Assembly: GCA_013180625.2 (NCBI GenBank)
Contig: SNVD02007624.1
Span: forward strand, 1-64,000
DNA from: Boswellia sacra
Taxonomy: Eukaryota; Streptophyta; Magnoliopsida; Sapindales; Burseraceae
Direction of reading: 5' to 3'
DNA: 64,000 nucleotides
The notes below the pieces were generated by a model that saw only the letters and a list, made by a program, of their open reading frames with translations, ran no database searches and had not been told where the DNA came from. Numbering within the stretch: the first letter of the stretch is position 1; every line of letters starts with the position of its first letter. Position numbers and translations under genes: made by a program. Positions 44,751 to 56,315 of the stretch are shown piece by piece.

Positions 44751-44975
44751 TTAATATTTTCCAGCTGAAGGACCAGATAGATATTCTGCTTCTAAAGGAC
44801 CAGTCTGAAATTCTTCAAACGAAGGACCTGATTGATAGTTGTCATCGCAAGGCCCTATTGGATATTTGCCATCATAGGGGGTGGATTGTAATTTTTCATC
44901 CTTTCCATGGATTTTCTCCACTATTTTGGGAATTATTCCCATAACAACAATATTAAAGAAATTGCATGCAAACAA
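44751..44975 (-). other. Short ORF with GP-containing ~10-residue repeats
   Basis: The 74-residue frame contains four consecutive units of about 9-11 residues, YPIGPCDDN, YQSGPSFEE, FQTGPLEAE and YLSGPSAGK, preceded by YDGK. The repeat is also visible in the DNA (GGTCCTT every ~27-30 bases). The 5' end has no strong start context. It could be a secreted repeat peptide exon or repetitive noncoding DNA; I do not recognise it. Confidence 0.3.
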
Positions 44976-45567
44976 AATTTGGTTGAGCTAAAATTGATGT
45001 TAAATAAATGAATTAAAATTATATAATTTTTTATTGAGATAATAATGCAATTAATCTTATTTATTTACTTTTTTTACACTAAGATATTGGAAAAGAAATT
45101 AGATCAATTTACATTCCCTCTATATAAAGTATTGTATAATAAGGAGAAAAAAAATTTAAAGGCCTCGTGATGATTTAGCCATTATCAACATTGGTCAAAT
45201 AGTAACATGAAAACCCAAGTTCAGATCAGTGTTTTTGGGGGAAAAAAAGTCACGAAGGCATTATCAACATTTCACAACTATTTGATTTTAATTATATTAT
45301 TATTTTAGGTAAATATTACCTTATGACATTTTTTTTTCTAACGATTTCCTAATTGGGGGTATTCATGTTACCATTTGAACAATGGAGGTTACAATAACTT
45401 CTAGGTTATTTTTGGCTCCCTTAAGTTTGAAAGATTACTAAAAATACCCCATATGTTTCAAATAAGGAATTTTTAATAATTATTCATTTTATAAATCTGT
45501 CAAAATAACAGATAACCGCATATTAATTAACTCCAATTGATATAAATTAATAGTAAGAGAATATTTA

Positions 45568-45732
45568 GGCTGTGTTTGTTTGTGTTTTTTATGTTTTTGT
45601 TTTTAAAATTTTAAAAGAATGTGTGGTTGATTTTAAATTTTGAATATGATATGTGGTTGATATTAATTTAAATGCATTGGAAAATACGCGTTTTCAGAAA
45701 ACAAAATTTTAGAAATGTAAACAAACAAAGCC
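45568..45732. mobile_element. Tourist-like MITE, 165 bp
   Basis: The left end GGCTGTGTTTGTTTG and inverted right end GGCTTTGTTTGTTTA are flanked by TTA on both sides (45565-45567, 45733-45735), as expected of PIF/Harbinger-derived elements. No coding capacity. Confidence 0.82.
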
Positions 45733-45735
45733 TTA

Positions 45736-48700
45736 GTTTTTATGGTTTTTGAAATAGTTAGGGTTTCACTGTGATCTCTCAAACTCAAGGGCAAGGAGGA
45801 ATATCCAATAGTTGGTATGGCATTACCTAAATGATGCGGTCAACGGTTGTTAAGTGGAGGGAAGCCAGTATTAGCTTGCAGAGTTATTGGATTTCGACTT
45901 CGTTGACTTTACTTATCCTTTTTTATAGAGGTGTCAGTGTGATTTTTATTAGAGTAAATTTCCCAGGTAATCCAGAATTAAGACCACCCAATCTATTAAA
46001 ATCTCATGTCGAGAAATAGTGTTAAAAAAAAAAAAACCTACCAGTGTTTGGTAATAAAGTTTGTATTCGACTTGTAAAAGGTCATAAAAAGACCATTACA
46101 CCCTTAATGTTTGTCTTTTCTAAAATTTGGAAAACTAGAGACAAAATAAAGATTGGCCACCTCTTTTTATTTTTATTTTTTACTTTTATTTTTTATTCTA
46201 ATAGACAACAACAAAAATTTATATAATGATTTTATTATAATTATTGAATTATATTATATAAATTTATTAGCTTATATAACAAAAATTTATAAATTCTTTT
46301 AGGTGTTAGATTTTAGATGGAATATTAATAGTGATTTATGTAATATAAATTGATTATTTCAGTATAATTCCTGAAAACATTTGTGGGTCTCGAGCATCTA
46401 TACATATCTTATTATACTGTAGTCTTGAATTACTAATATAACCTTTAAAGTTAAGTTTAATGGATGAAAGTTAACGCTAGGATTATTGAAAAAAAAAAAA
46501 AAAAGAATCTGGTCACAGACTGACCCTTACCCGAAGAAAAAATTACTACAGTTCTATAATATGATCGTTTTTAATTTTTTGTATTAAAGAAAAAATTAAA
46601 ACACCGTTAGGATGCCTAAACATGAGAGAATAGAAAACAAGTGTTTTAACAGTGACAGTGTGAGTGTAGGCCATCACGTCCCTCTGAAACCTTTGCGTCG
46701 TTTCCCAATAATAATATGAGCTTCGAATCTCTGGCAATGGCTGTAAAAGACAATTACTGTACATTTTCAACACCGTAGTGACCAACAAATACAACAACAA
46801 ACTGTGAACACCGAGAATATCCCATATATGGCATGTATGAATTGGTGGGTATAGAGCATAGCTAGTCTTAGACCCCCGCCTAGCTATACTGTTCAGCTTT
46901 CATATCTAAAAACTCGCGAAAGAGCTGGGGAGAATCAAATCTATCATGCCATTCTATTTTTTAATCCACACTTGGGTACGGTAGTTGTCACACAGTATCA
47001 GAAAAAGCTAAGCCCATTTCAGCTTCCCAACAAGAGAATGGTGTCAAGTGCCAAGTGCCAATAGCCAACTCCATTTCAGCAGAATTATAGAATCAAGCTT
47101 TGTGTCATTTTTCGAAGTAGTTCATACCCAGATTCCATTCTCTCATTTTTTTCCAATATTAATATTAAAAATTTACTCCCTACTTTCCAATATTGTTATA
47201 ATTTCAATGTGCAAATCTATCAATATCATGCATGTTGGGATTTTAAGTCGATCGACAATGTAGTGATTATGAGTAAATGTGGTCCTAATTTAACTTATCT
47301 TAATTAATCACAACAATTCAACTGATTAGACTCTAATTTGTTAGCACGAGACTTGAATCCAGAATGAGAACAAATAAATAAGTATATTAAATATTTGGCA
47401 ATGGATCTCGCATTCATGAACTCCTTAAATATATAGTATATTTTCATAAAATGTTTAAGATCCAATACATAAGTTATCAAAACCATTGGATTAGGTAAAA
47501 GAATAACTATACAATTTGTACGGAGTGCAAGCTTTTGGATCACAAACAAAAAATTAGGCGGAAACTCAAATTACAAATCCTTTATTAGAAATTAACAAGC
47601 TTGTTAAATAAGACATGCTACTTCTAGACTCAACAATATTAAAGGTACAACTCCAATGAGTCCGGGCTGGAAATTCTTAATGTGTTTGGTTTGGTCATTA
47701 GATTAAAAGATTCCAAGAATTTAATCTGGGTTGGGAGAAAATTAGGAAATATATGTTTTTGTTGTTTCCTTTCATTCCTTAGTTCCATTTTACTTTCCCA
47801 ATATTGTCAAAGAATACTTCTAAGTGTTAACATCCTCGACTAAATGGAAGACAAGTGTTGTACATCTACAAAATATTCCGAGACCTGTCTCTTAGTTTCA
47901 ATAAGTTTAGTAACTTAATATGTTCGTCGCGCTTTTTTATTATAAGCGCTATGATTAAACAAAATTATCCTCAGACTTTTTAATATTAATTAACATGTTG
48001 ATATATATGCAATCAAAAGGGTGCTTTAAATATGTATTAGTGTAAGCATCGATCAAAGATGCAAGTGCTTTTTCTTTTTCTTTTCTCCTTTTTACTAGTT
48101 TTATATTCGTAAATGGTAGATGCCATGATTAAATAACTCATCATCAAAAACGATATATATCAAATTAAATATAAAACCAACAGGCTTCATAGCTAATAAA
48201 GATTATTGTAAATAATTAATTTATAAATATACAAAAAGAAAGGGAAATATACATATTGTAAAGCGCCAACACATGAGGAGATAAGAGGGATCTTAAAAGC
48301 ACCAACCATGTTTGAACAGAGGAAATTCTGTCACTAAAAACCCTAACACTCATATCTTCCCCTGTTAAGATGAGATACCCAGCAAAATTCCGCATTAAAA
48401 AGTAGATATCTTGTCCATTGCAAGGCTCAAGACTCTGATTTAACACTTAAAAAATTTGCCCTTTAACCTACTAGAGTCAAAACCCTTAAAAAGTAATATT
48501 AGATTTACCCCAAAAAAAAAAAAAAGGCGCTTCAATTAAAATAGAACCGGACAGACTCCATCCAGTTGTCAAGAAAAAAAAGTACACACAAGTATACATA
48601 TAACAGTAGATCATTAATTTTTGTTACCCAGATTAAGATTAAAAACGAAACTTGGATTGAACTAAACAAACTTACTGTCCAGGAGCTGTGCAAGGAATGC

Positions 48701-48799
48701 ATAATGGCATATATATCACAAGAGCATAAATAAAGAAATTGAGAGATACATATAATATAAAAAGAAGCAAGAGATGGATGACGAAGTAGGGTTCTTCGT
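45736..48799. other. Long AT-rich intergenic stretch
   Basis: Several short frames exist, but none shows domain, codon or splice evidence. A-runs occur near 46024 and 46490. The right end should hold the 3' part of the MIR167 transcript on -, since the hairpin at 48800-48895 is transcribed leftwards. Confidence 0.4.
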
Positions 48800-48895
48800 G
48801 ATCCCATCAACAGGTGAAGCTACCACATGATCCGAACTATCCTTGACGGAGAAGGAAGTTTAGATCATGCTGGCAGCTTCAACTGCTAGTGGTGC
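48800..48895 (-). ncRNA. MIR167: MIR167 precursor, copy 1
   Basis: On - the 21 bases at 48881-48861 are identical to miR167 (beginning TGAAGCTGCCAGC, ending TCTA). The opposing arm at 48833-48813 reads GGATCATGTGGTAGCTTCAC on -, the usual form of the miR167 3p strand, and pairs with it across a loop of about 27 bases; pairing continues outward for several bases. miR167 acts on ARF6 and ARF8 transcripts in auxin signalling. A C/T-rich leader (~48945-49000) and a TATA box at 49039-49048 lie upstream on the same strand. The locus is independent of protein genes. Confidence 0.95.
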
Positions 48896-49038
48896 ACGAT
48901 CGATATGTAACTTCAACAAGCTCGATCCTGCGGGGAGAGAAAGGAGGCTTTGAGAGAGAGGGAGAGGGAGGGAGGGAGATTTATGATCTGCTAATCCACC
49001 TCATCTAGGGATGGTAGAGAAGAGGTGAGGACAAGTGA

Positions 49039-49048
49039 TATAAATAGA
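49039..49048 (-). promoter_or_regulatory. Probable TATA box of MIR167 copy 1
   Basis: CTATTTATATC on - lies about 160 bases upstream of the mature miRNA, and a C/T-rich leader follows. The predicted start is near 49010. Confidence 0.55.
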
Positions 49049-52000
49049 GTAAATGGTGTTAGTTTCTTCGTGATTTGGTTATAACACAGGACCGAAAAGG
49101 TTCTAAGAGAATATTAATAATTAATTAAATTACGAAGCAAACAGGTGGCAGTGGTCCAGAGCAAGACAAATTGAAAATTATCTTGCCCACGCCACACCAT
49201 GCAGACAAACTTGTGAGAAGTTCCAACTTTCGCATTAACCCCTTTATCAACTTTAGGTGGGTCTTACTTGCAATTTTTTCGCTCTTTAAAAAACATGCAC
49301 CTTAGGTACCACTTTGTTCTTAAATCTCTCTCTCTCTCTCTGTGCTTCTAGACATTTAATCAATCATAAACTCAGAACTTTTATCACAAGTAACTTACAT
49401 GGGGACCATTTCCATTTGCTTGGTTTTCAAAGTTATAGCTAGTAGAAACGAGAAGTTAGCATCTTATGACTAACAAATCGAATTAATCTCTCATGTGACT
49501 CTTTCTCATAGCTAGTAACCCTCAAATACACAAATTAAATGCATATAATAAATATGTGTGGTCACTGGGCTACGTGATTCACGTATATATATATGTATAA
49601 ATATAGATATACCTTCTTCTCCTTCGTTCAATCGATCCCTTATCAATAAGTATCTTTTGTGTGCAAGATATTATTCGTTATTAAGTCCACAAAACATGGT
49701 GTGCCATTTGTCAGAGGCCTGCTCCTGCATCTTATTGGTGTCAGCTACTTATCAAAAGTTCATCTCTTTATAAAGACAATACAATGAATTAAGAAACATT
49801 TAGGAGTCCATTCGGTAAAGCAAATTAAAACAATCTAACATATTCATATATATATATATATATATTCTGATAAAAGCTTCCTGTGATTTTGACGTTCTGT
49901 TTCTTTTAACTTGTTTTGTTCCCTTCGGTAGGTTGGCCTGGAAGCAACCAATTGATGCACGCAGAGTCATCGGTATCAAAAAGTGGAAAACATAAATATT
50001 CTAAAGAAAAGTTCCTAACACTTTGGCTTCAATGGGGTATCGTTAATTTCATTTACTAACTGCTCTTCATGATATTTCGGTTCGATTCATAAATTAATAT
50101 ACATAGACTTTGAATATTCTAAGACCTAAACAAAACTACTACTTCTGAATTTCCCCATTTTATATTTACTTGTTTTGCTGACTTGGTGTCAACCAAATGG
50201 AGTACCTAGCTGGCTTGATTTTTTCATCAGTTGTAAGATTACCACTCACTCTCTCCAAATAGTTAAGATTCCATTGCTGGTGCAGAGAGGACTTTTTATG
50301 GCCTCCTCTGATGCATGCTTGATTTATGTTCCTGTTATATATGTATCAACTCTTGACTAATAAAACAACTTAATTAATAGATTATATATCAAATCCTTCC
50401 CTTGCCTCGACTTAAAACATCAACCACTCTCTTTGACAATCTCATCGTGTTAATTTTTCCAAACTTGGAAATTTTATATCAGAAAAGATTTAAATTCTTT
50501 ACATATATATATATATATATATATAATTTAAATGAAGTTATTCATGATCATTTACTTTTTCTCACCTAAAAGTTTAGCCTCAACTTGTATACAATTGTTC
50601 AATTTATAACATAACTTTTTAACTTTAGATCTTAACATTAATACTCAATTCCCCATACTCTTTGAGTTAACGTTTCTAGCAACTTTTCCTTCTAGTACTA
50701 TTTATAATATCCTAGCTACATGACGCTGATCAATGCTTACATGCACTACTATATGTATTGATATAAAAGATTTCAAAAAAAGGAAATAACAAAAAGAATA
50801 AAAAAAGTAACTAATTCAGGATGAGATTCATATATGTTTGGGAGCTGACTGAGATGCTGGACGTCCCAAAAAAAAAAACACACAATGAAAATGCCACCAA
50901 ACATACTTTAATAAATGAGAGTACCTTCATCTTTTAATATTGAATTTGATTAAATGATAAAAATTAGATGTCGTTTTATTATTTTTAATTAAGACAACAT
51001 TATAAAATATAGCCAGGCAATTTTGAAAAGTTAATCTGTTGTATATATTTTTCTTAAATCAATTAATTGACTAGTTAATCTGTCCTATTTCTTGAATCAG
51101 CAAGCTGTGTGCAAAGGATATACAGATATTGATTAGACGAGCTAGTGGCCGACAGGACAAACTTGACGTCAATTTGGGCAAAAATGGCAAACACTAGAAG
51201 CCAACCGTCTCTTAGTCCTTCAAGAATGGAAAATCGAGTTCCTACCCACTAAATAACATAATCAATAACTTAAAACGTTATCTATTTTATCTCACTTGAC
51301 AATTCATCTACCTAGCCTTTTTTTCCACCCAAAACCAAAATTGTACGATCAGATTAATAATATATATATTGTTTTTTTCCCCCCAGTGCTGAAATGATTG
51401 ATATGTTCTGTATACAAGTATGGCTTTCAACATCGGCTTCCAAAAATGAAAAAAGGAACATGAATCGAATAATTAACGTGATGCCCGATCAAGAGCACCC
51501 TATTGCGCAGTCTCACTCGACAAAAGACTGCTTATAATAATTTCCTTTGAAAAAGGACAACTCTAGTTTATCAACATTTGTAAATTTAATAGTTCCAATC
51601 GTTACGTGGATGGCTTAACTCTTTTTTTTCGAGAATATATATTTCTTTCTTGAAAAAAAATTATATAAAACAGACGCATCATCACACAATAATGAAATGA
51701 CATATTAGCGCATTCATATTAGACATTTGTTAAAAGTCATTAGATTTTTTTTTTTCAACCATCCATGACATTTATCATTATCTCATTAAATAAAATTACT
51801 AAATTGTTATCTTCCTCAATCCACTTTAATCACTCATACATCTGCTAAATAGTTTGATGAATATGACCCCTACAAATCTTTCCTACGCTTTCCATGTTGC
51901 TCATAAATTTAAATAAGGTGTAATTATAATGTTTGTTCGAAGGACACCTATTAAACCTTTAAATTAAAAATTATATAAATCCCCTTCAAAAATACTCCTT

Positions 52001-53109
52001 CAAAAATTATAAATTTTCTAAATAACTGATAAAAATAATTCCGTACAAAATTTCATGCGAATCTCTGTGATTTTTTTATCACTACCATTAAATGAAAGCG
52101 CTGTGTGTGTGTGTAAATATATTGTGGTTAATAAAACGTGAAAAATACTGACATTTATGCAAGTTAGCTTCAACTGTGGTTGTCTCAAATGATATCAATC
52201 AATAATAACAATATGATGATGATCAGCAAATTTAAAGTTTTCGTTTATATAGAGAACTTCCACATTTCTTCATGAAAGGATTGTTATATAGTTTGAATAG
52301 GTCTATCTGTTGTTGAAAATAAAGAAAAAGAGGAGTGGTGAGTATGATAAAACGAAGAAAAAGCCAAGATGGAGACTATTTCCTGTTACCATTTAACAGT
52401 AGCTGAAAAGCAACCTGTCAAGCCTTAACTATTTTACTCGAAAAAAAACATAGTGATTGACTGTAAATAATTGTAAGCCAAGATACCATTTGGTCGTTCC
52501 CAGCAGTTAAAACTGCAAAAATTTCGACAGAAATGTGAATAAAAAATGCCTTCTCTAAACCTCGATCGATCCATGAGCTGGACAACCGGAGATACGCGGT
52601 TGCTCTTGCTTCAGTGTATACTGTTCCAAGGACAAGTTTATATATATAAATATATAATATATTATTTTTATCTTTGATTTATCATTTTCATAAAACACGA
52701 GTGTGCATGGAGCAAATGGTTCTTAATTTGCATATAAAGTTCCAAATATGGACAAAAAATTGAAACTTTTGAGTCCATACAAGACCCCAAGATTCGGTTT
52801 GGATATTGTGCAATAGCACTGCATCTGTTCAAAGATAAAAAAACAAAAGCTATAGCATATGATAACTGCTACTTTGACTGTACCACACCAATCTTAACTA
52901 GAAATTAAACGGAGAAGAAGACTAAAGTAGACTGAGCTGCTTATATAAACTATAGTATAAAAAAGAAAAGTGAAAAGATAAAGTTAGAACGCATGCAGCA
53001 GGGACAGTACAAGAACAAAGGGCAAGGAATATACTTACAGTGATGTTATACTATACCTTCTTTATTTTTCTCTTTTTTGGTTTAGATTTGAGGGATAAGA
53101 CTATTGGGT
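49049..53109. other. Intergenic stretch between the two MIR167 loci
   Basis: AT-rich and without supported genes. Simple repeats include a CT run at 49326-49343, AT runs at 49846-49866 and 50503-50525, and a GT run near 52100-52112. The promoter of MIR167 copy 1 probably lies just right of 49050, and the 3' part of the copy 2 transcript left of 53110. Confidence 0.45.
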
Positions 53110-53225
53110 CCCCAAATAGGAAGGAGTGAGGCTGTCACAGCATGACCTAGCTAGGGTTACAACTCTATCGCTCTTCCTAACCAAAGCTAGATCATGCTGG
53201 CAGCTTCACTTTTTCCCCTGTGGAC
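53110..53225 (-). ncRNA. MIR167: MIR167 precursor, copy 2
   Basis: On - the 21 bases at 53208-53188 are again identical to miR167. The opposing arm at 53147-53125 reads AGGTCATGCTGTGACAGCCT on - and pairs with it. The loop is longer than in copy 1 (about 40 bases) and has its own stem (AGCTAGGGTT with AACCAAAGCT). The different 3p strand marks this as another MIR167 subgroup than copy 1. It lies 4.3 kb upstream of copy 1 on the same strand. A TATA box at 53651-53660 suggests a separate transcript. Confidence 0.94.
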
Positions 53226-53650
53226 TTCTCATAACTTTTCCTAAGAGCAAGTCAACTCTTTGTACAAACAATCAATTGCCTCTGATTCATTGTGCTTGAG
53301 GAGAAGAACGTACAGTTTTTTATCTTTTGCTCAAAGGATAAATATCCAGAAGTGGCAACATGTGAGAGAAGGAGGAAGAGAGCGTAACCAGAAAATACCC
53401 TTAAGAGCATGAGTGGAAGATGGTGCAATCTGGCTAGGGTTTGTCAACAGGAACAGAACTGCATGCAAGCAGGAAGGAAAGAAACTAAAAAAGAGAAGAT
53501 GAAGAATCAACCACGCACAAAATTAAATGGCGGATAAAAAAAGCAGAAATGTATCAACAGTATAAATAAAACTACAGAGGAAGAAAGAAACCCTAATTGT
53601 GTTGAAGTTGAGGAGATGAACGTTGATTAGATAACCCATCGGTAAGTGCA

Positions 53651-53660
53651 TTATTTATAA
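53651..53660 (-). promoter_or_regulatory. Probable TATA box of MIR167 copy 2
   Basis: CTTATAAATAATGC on - fits a plant TATA box, giving a start near 53620 and a leader of about 410 bases before the mature miRNA. A weaker TATA-like match lies at 53562-53570. Confidence 0.5.
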
Positions 53661-55307
53661 GGGTTTCTAAGACAGACGTTAAAGAGAAGATCAGAGCATC
53701 GTAAAGACATAAGAGACGCAACCCAACCTGTCAAACAGTGAATTTAAAGAAGAATCGATCATGCGTACAGCTAAGAGAGAGAGAGGGGGGCAGAGAGTTG
53801 CTATAAAAGAAGGCTATGGATGCAGATGTATTTTGTATTAGGTCACAGGTGGAGGAAATATAGGGCGGCATTAGAGGGTGGGCACTCTGAGATCTCTGTC
53901 GCAAGCCCAGTGCAGTAAGTAACTAGCAAGTTTAAATAGATAGAGATAAGAGTAATGCTGTACAGAATAATAGGGCGGTAGCTAGCTAGCTAGGGTTCGT
54001 ACAGTTCTAAATCACTACTCAAAGCCAGATGGGTACTGATCCCTCTGCAATTATTGGGTTGGAAAAATATTTAGAATTTCAATGCAATTTTTGGACTACT
54101 TGGCTTATTTTTTATGATTATGCCTCACAAAAGTTGGTTCCCTTCGAGTTTATTTTTTCTCTCTCAGCTCGGTTCAAATTCAGTTGTCAATTCATATTGT
54201 TGGTGATTTTAATGCTACTTCCCGTCCATCGAGAAAGAAAGACTTAGCAAGCAAAGCATCTCTCTCTATCTTTCCAGTCACAAGCACAATAAGGCTAGAT
54301 TTTAGCAAAAGCGCCAAGATCACTTACTTAAGCCAAGCCCGTGAAAAATGATAAAAATTTCTAGTGTAAAAATCAAACGGTGTGAAAGGGGGATGGAATT
54401 ACCAACACAACTTACAGCTGTTACACTAAAGTTAAGTTACGGCGAGACTAGGGAAGCTCGTGAGAGAGAGAGAGAGGACAAACCTTGTCATATTGACCAG
54501 TACAAATTTGATAAGGGGACGAGCAGATTAAGACAAGAGCTTTGATACGTGTTAACAATGCAATGGTCTTTCAATCCAGCCTTAGCTTCTTCCCTTTGAC
54601 CTGGGCACGCTCCCGTGGCTTCACTTTTAATTTGAAGTCCTATCAAAGATAGTACTTTTGACAGTCTGCTCTGAATCGCTAGCCTGAGCTAAGCTAATAG
54701 ACCTGTAGTATGTGGACAAAACAATTTTTTTAACCTTTAACTTGCAATATTAATTTGTACTCTTCAACCAAGAAGCTTGTTTCTCTAGTTAGAAGGTTAG
54801 ATAATCTCAAGTTCCATACTTACATTCCACACTATTTGCTTTCAATAACCCAATTTTTTAGTTTTTGGGTACCCGATAAAAACAGTAACAAATGAGCTAA
54901 TTGAACCGATCTCAAGGCAAGGATAAATTAAAATTGCGGTCTTAAGTAAGCACCGATATTGTGCATTAGAAGGATGAAGTTTGAAATTTTTAGGCCTTTA
55001 CAAGGCTAGTTATATAGGGATAGGGCTGGGCATGCTTGCATGTTTCCGGAGCATTATACAAGCAATACTGATGAGTTGTTGAAAATCTAGAGCAGGGCTA
55101 ATGAATATGTCCAGATAGCAGAATTAGGCTGAGGATATTTAGGGTCTTTAGGATTAGAGTGGTCCTGGTCTTTCCCTAATGGCCCCTGACGTACAAAATG
55201 AGCGATGAAAATATATGAGATTTCTCTTTATATTCTAACGTAACATTTACTCAACCAACAAAACTAGTTACCATTATTCACCTAAACCTGAAGTAATAAA
55301 CCAAGTC
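53661..55307. other. Upstream region of MIR167 copy 2, no gene seen
   Basis: Contains purine-rich GA runs near 53775-53795 and 54463-54478 and short frames without coding evidence. It probably includes the promoter of MIR167 copy 2. Confidence 0.4.
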
Positions 55308-55462
55308 TCACATCCTCAGAGTACTGGTTTCACATGTCTGGGAAATGGGCATGGTCAACTCCGACTTCGCATCGCGCGTGAAAGAGGGGGAGGGCCCAAC
55401 TAAATCGTTGAGGTCAAGATCCCAATCATCTTGTCCCTTCCAGCTGAGAGGCCTACTCTGTA
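55308..55462 (-). other. Possible orphan 3' coding exon
   Basis: On - an acceptor-like ATTACAG at ~55460 is followed by an open, GC-richer frame reading RPLSWKGQDDWDLDLND, then LVGPSPSFTRDAKSELTM, to a TGA at 55308. Base composition is unlike the flanks and looks coding. No partner exon was identified upstream (55500-56300), and the family is unknown. It may be part of the 3' UTR of the PPR gene on the same strand. Confidence 0.25.
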
Positions 55463-56315
55463 ATTTCATCCACCAAAAAGATATTATATGATTGCCATTT
55501 ACATGGTCAATGAACACACATGCTTGACCAAGGGTTCTACAATACATACAGAATTTGCGTTCAGAAATACTCCACGTAACCATCTAAATGTTTTATTTAC
55601 GCAAATGCATAAAAAGCACAAAATACTCAGGAACTCCCATCAGAAAATTCGATTCACTTCGTCTGGCTGGTTGCACGCTTAGAAAAGATTATTTTTTTTC
55701 CCAGCAGGCATTCGGATAATATTTACACCTAGGAAGGAAGAAATGGAACTGTAGAAAATATTCAAGTTTTCGTTAATTTATTCACTTTCAGTATGGTTCG
55801 ATTATATAAGTTAAAGCTGGCATGAACAAAATCAGTTCGTAAAGTTTCACTTTCACCCTTATCAGAGGGCTATTCTCCTTTAAATCTCCGACTCCGAGAT
55901 TGAAGCATACAGAACCATTGAACAGCAAGCCCTCTTGATAAATGACATGAGGAACAAATTCGTTAATAGATTGGTATCTCACATGTCGAAGATTAGAGTA
56001 TTGATGAGTCCCACATAGAAGCATAAGAAATTGTACGAGTAGCAAGGTAACTTCAAGGAACTAAATCCAATTCAACTCTTGCTGATGCGCCATATTATCA
56101 TGGAGATATTCTATAAGACAACAGCCAGTCCAATTCTCTAGCTCTGCCATTTAAATTCGGGCCACACGGCAAAATGAGGTATTTGAACAGTACGTGGACT
56201 TCACCACATGTGGAGACCATGGCTCTTCTACTTCCGAGAGCTTCCAAAGATGGTCAGCCGCAAGAAAGAACCTAATAAGTATTCATAATGCAATCATCCA
56301 ACATAACTGAAACTG
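55463..56315. other. Downstream region of the PPR gene
   Basis: Probably includes the 3' UTR of the PPR gene on -. No other feature is seen. Confidence 0.35.
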
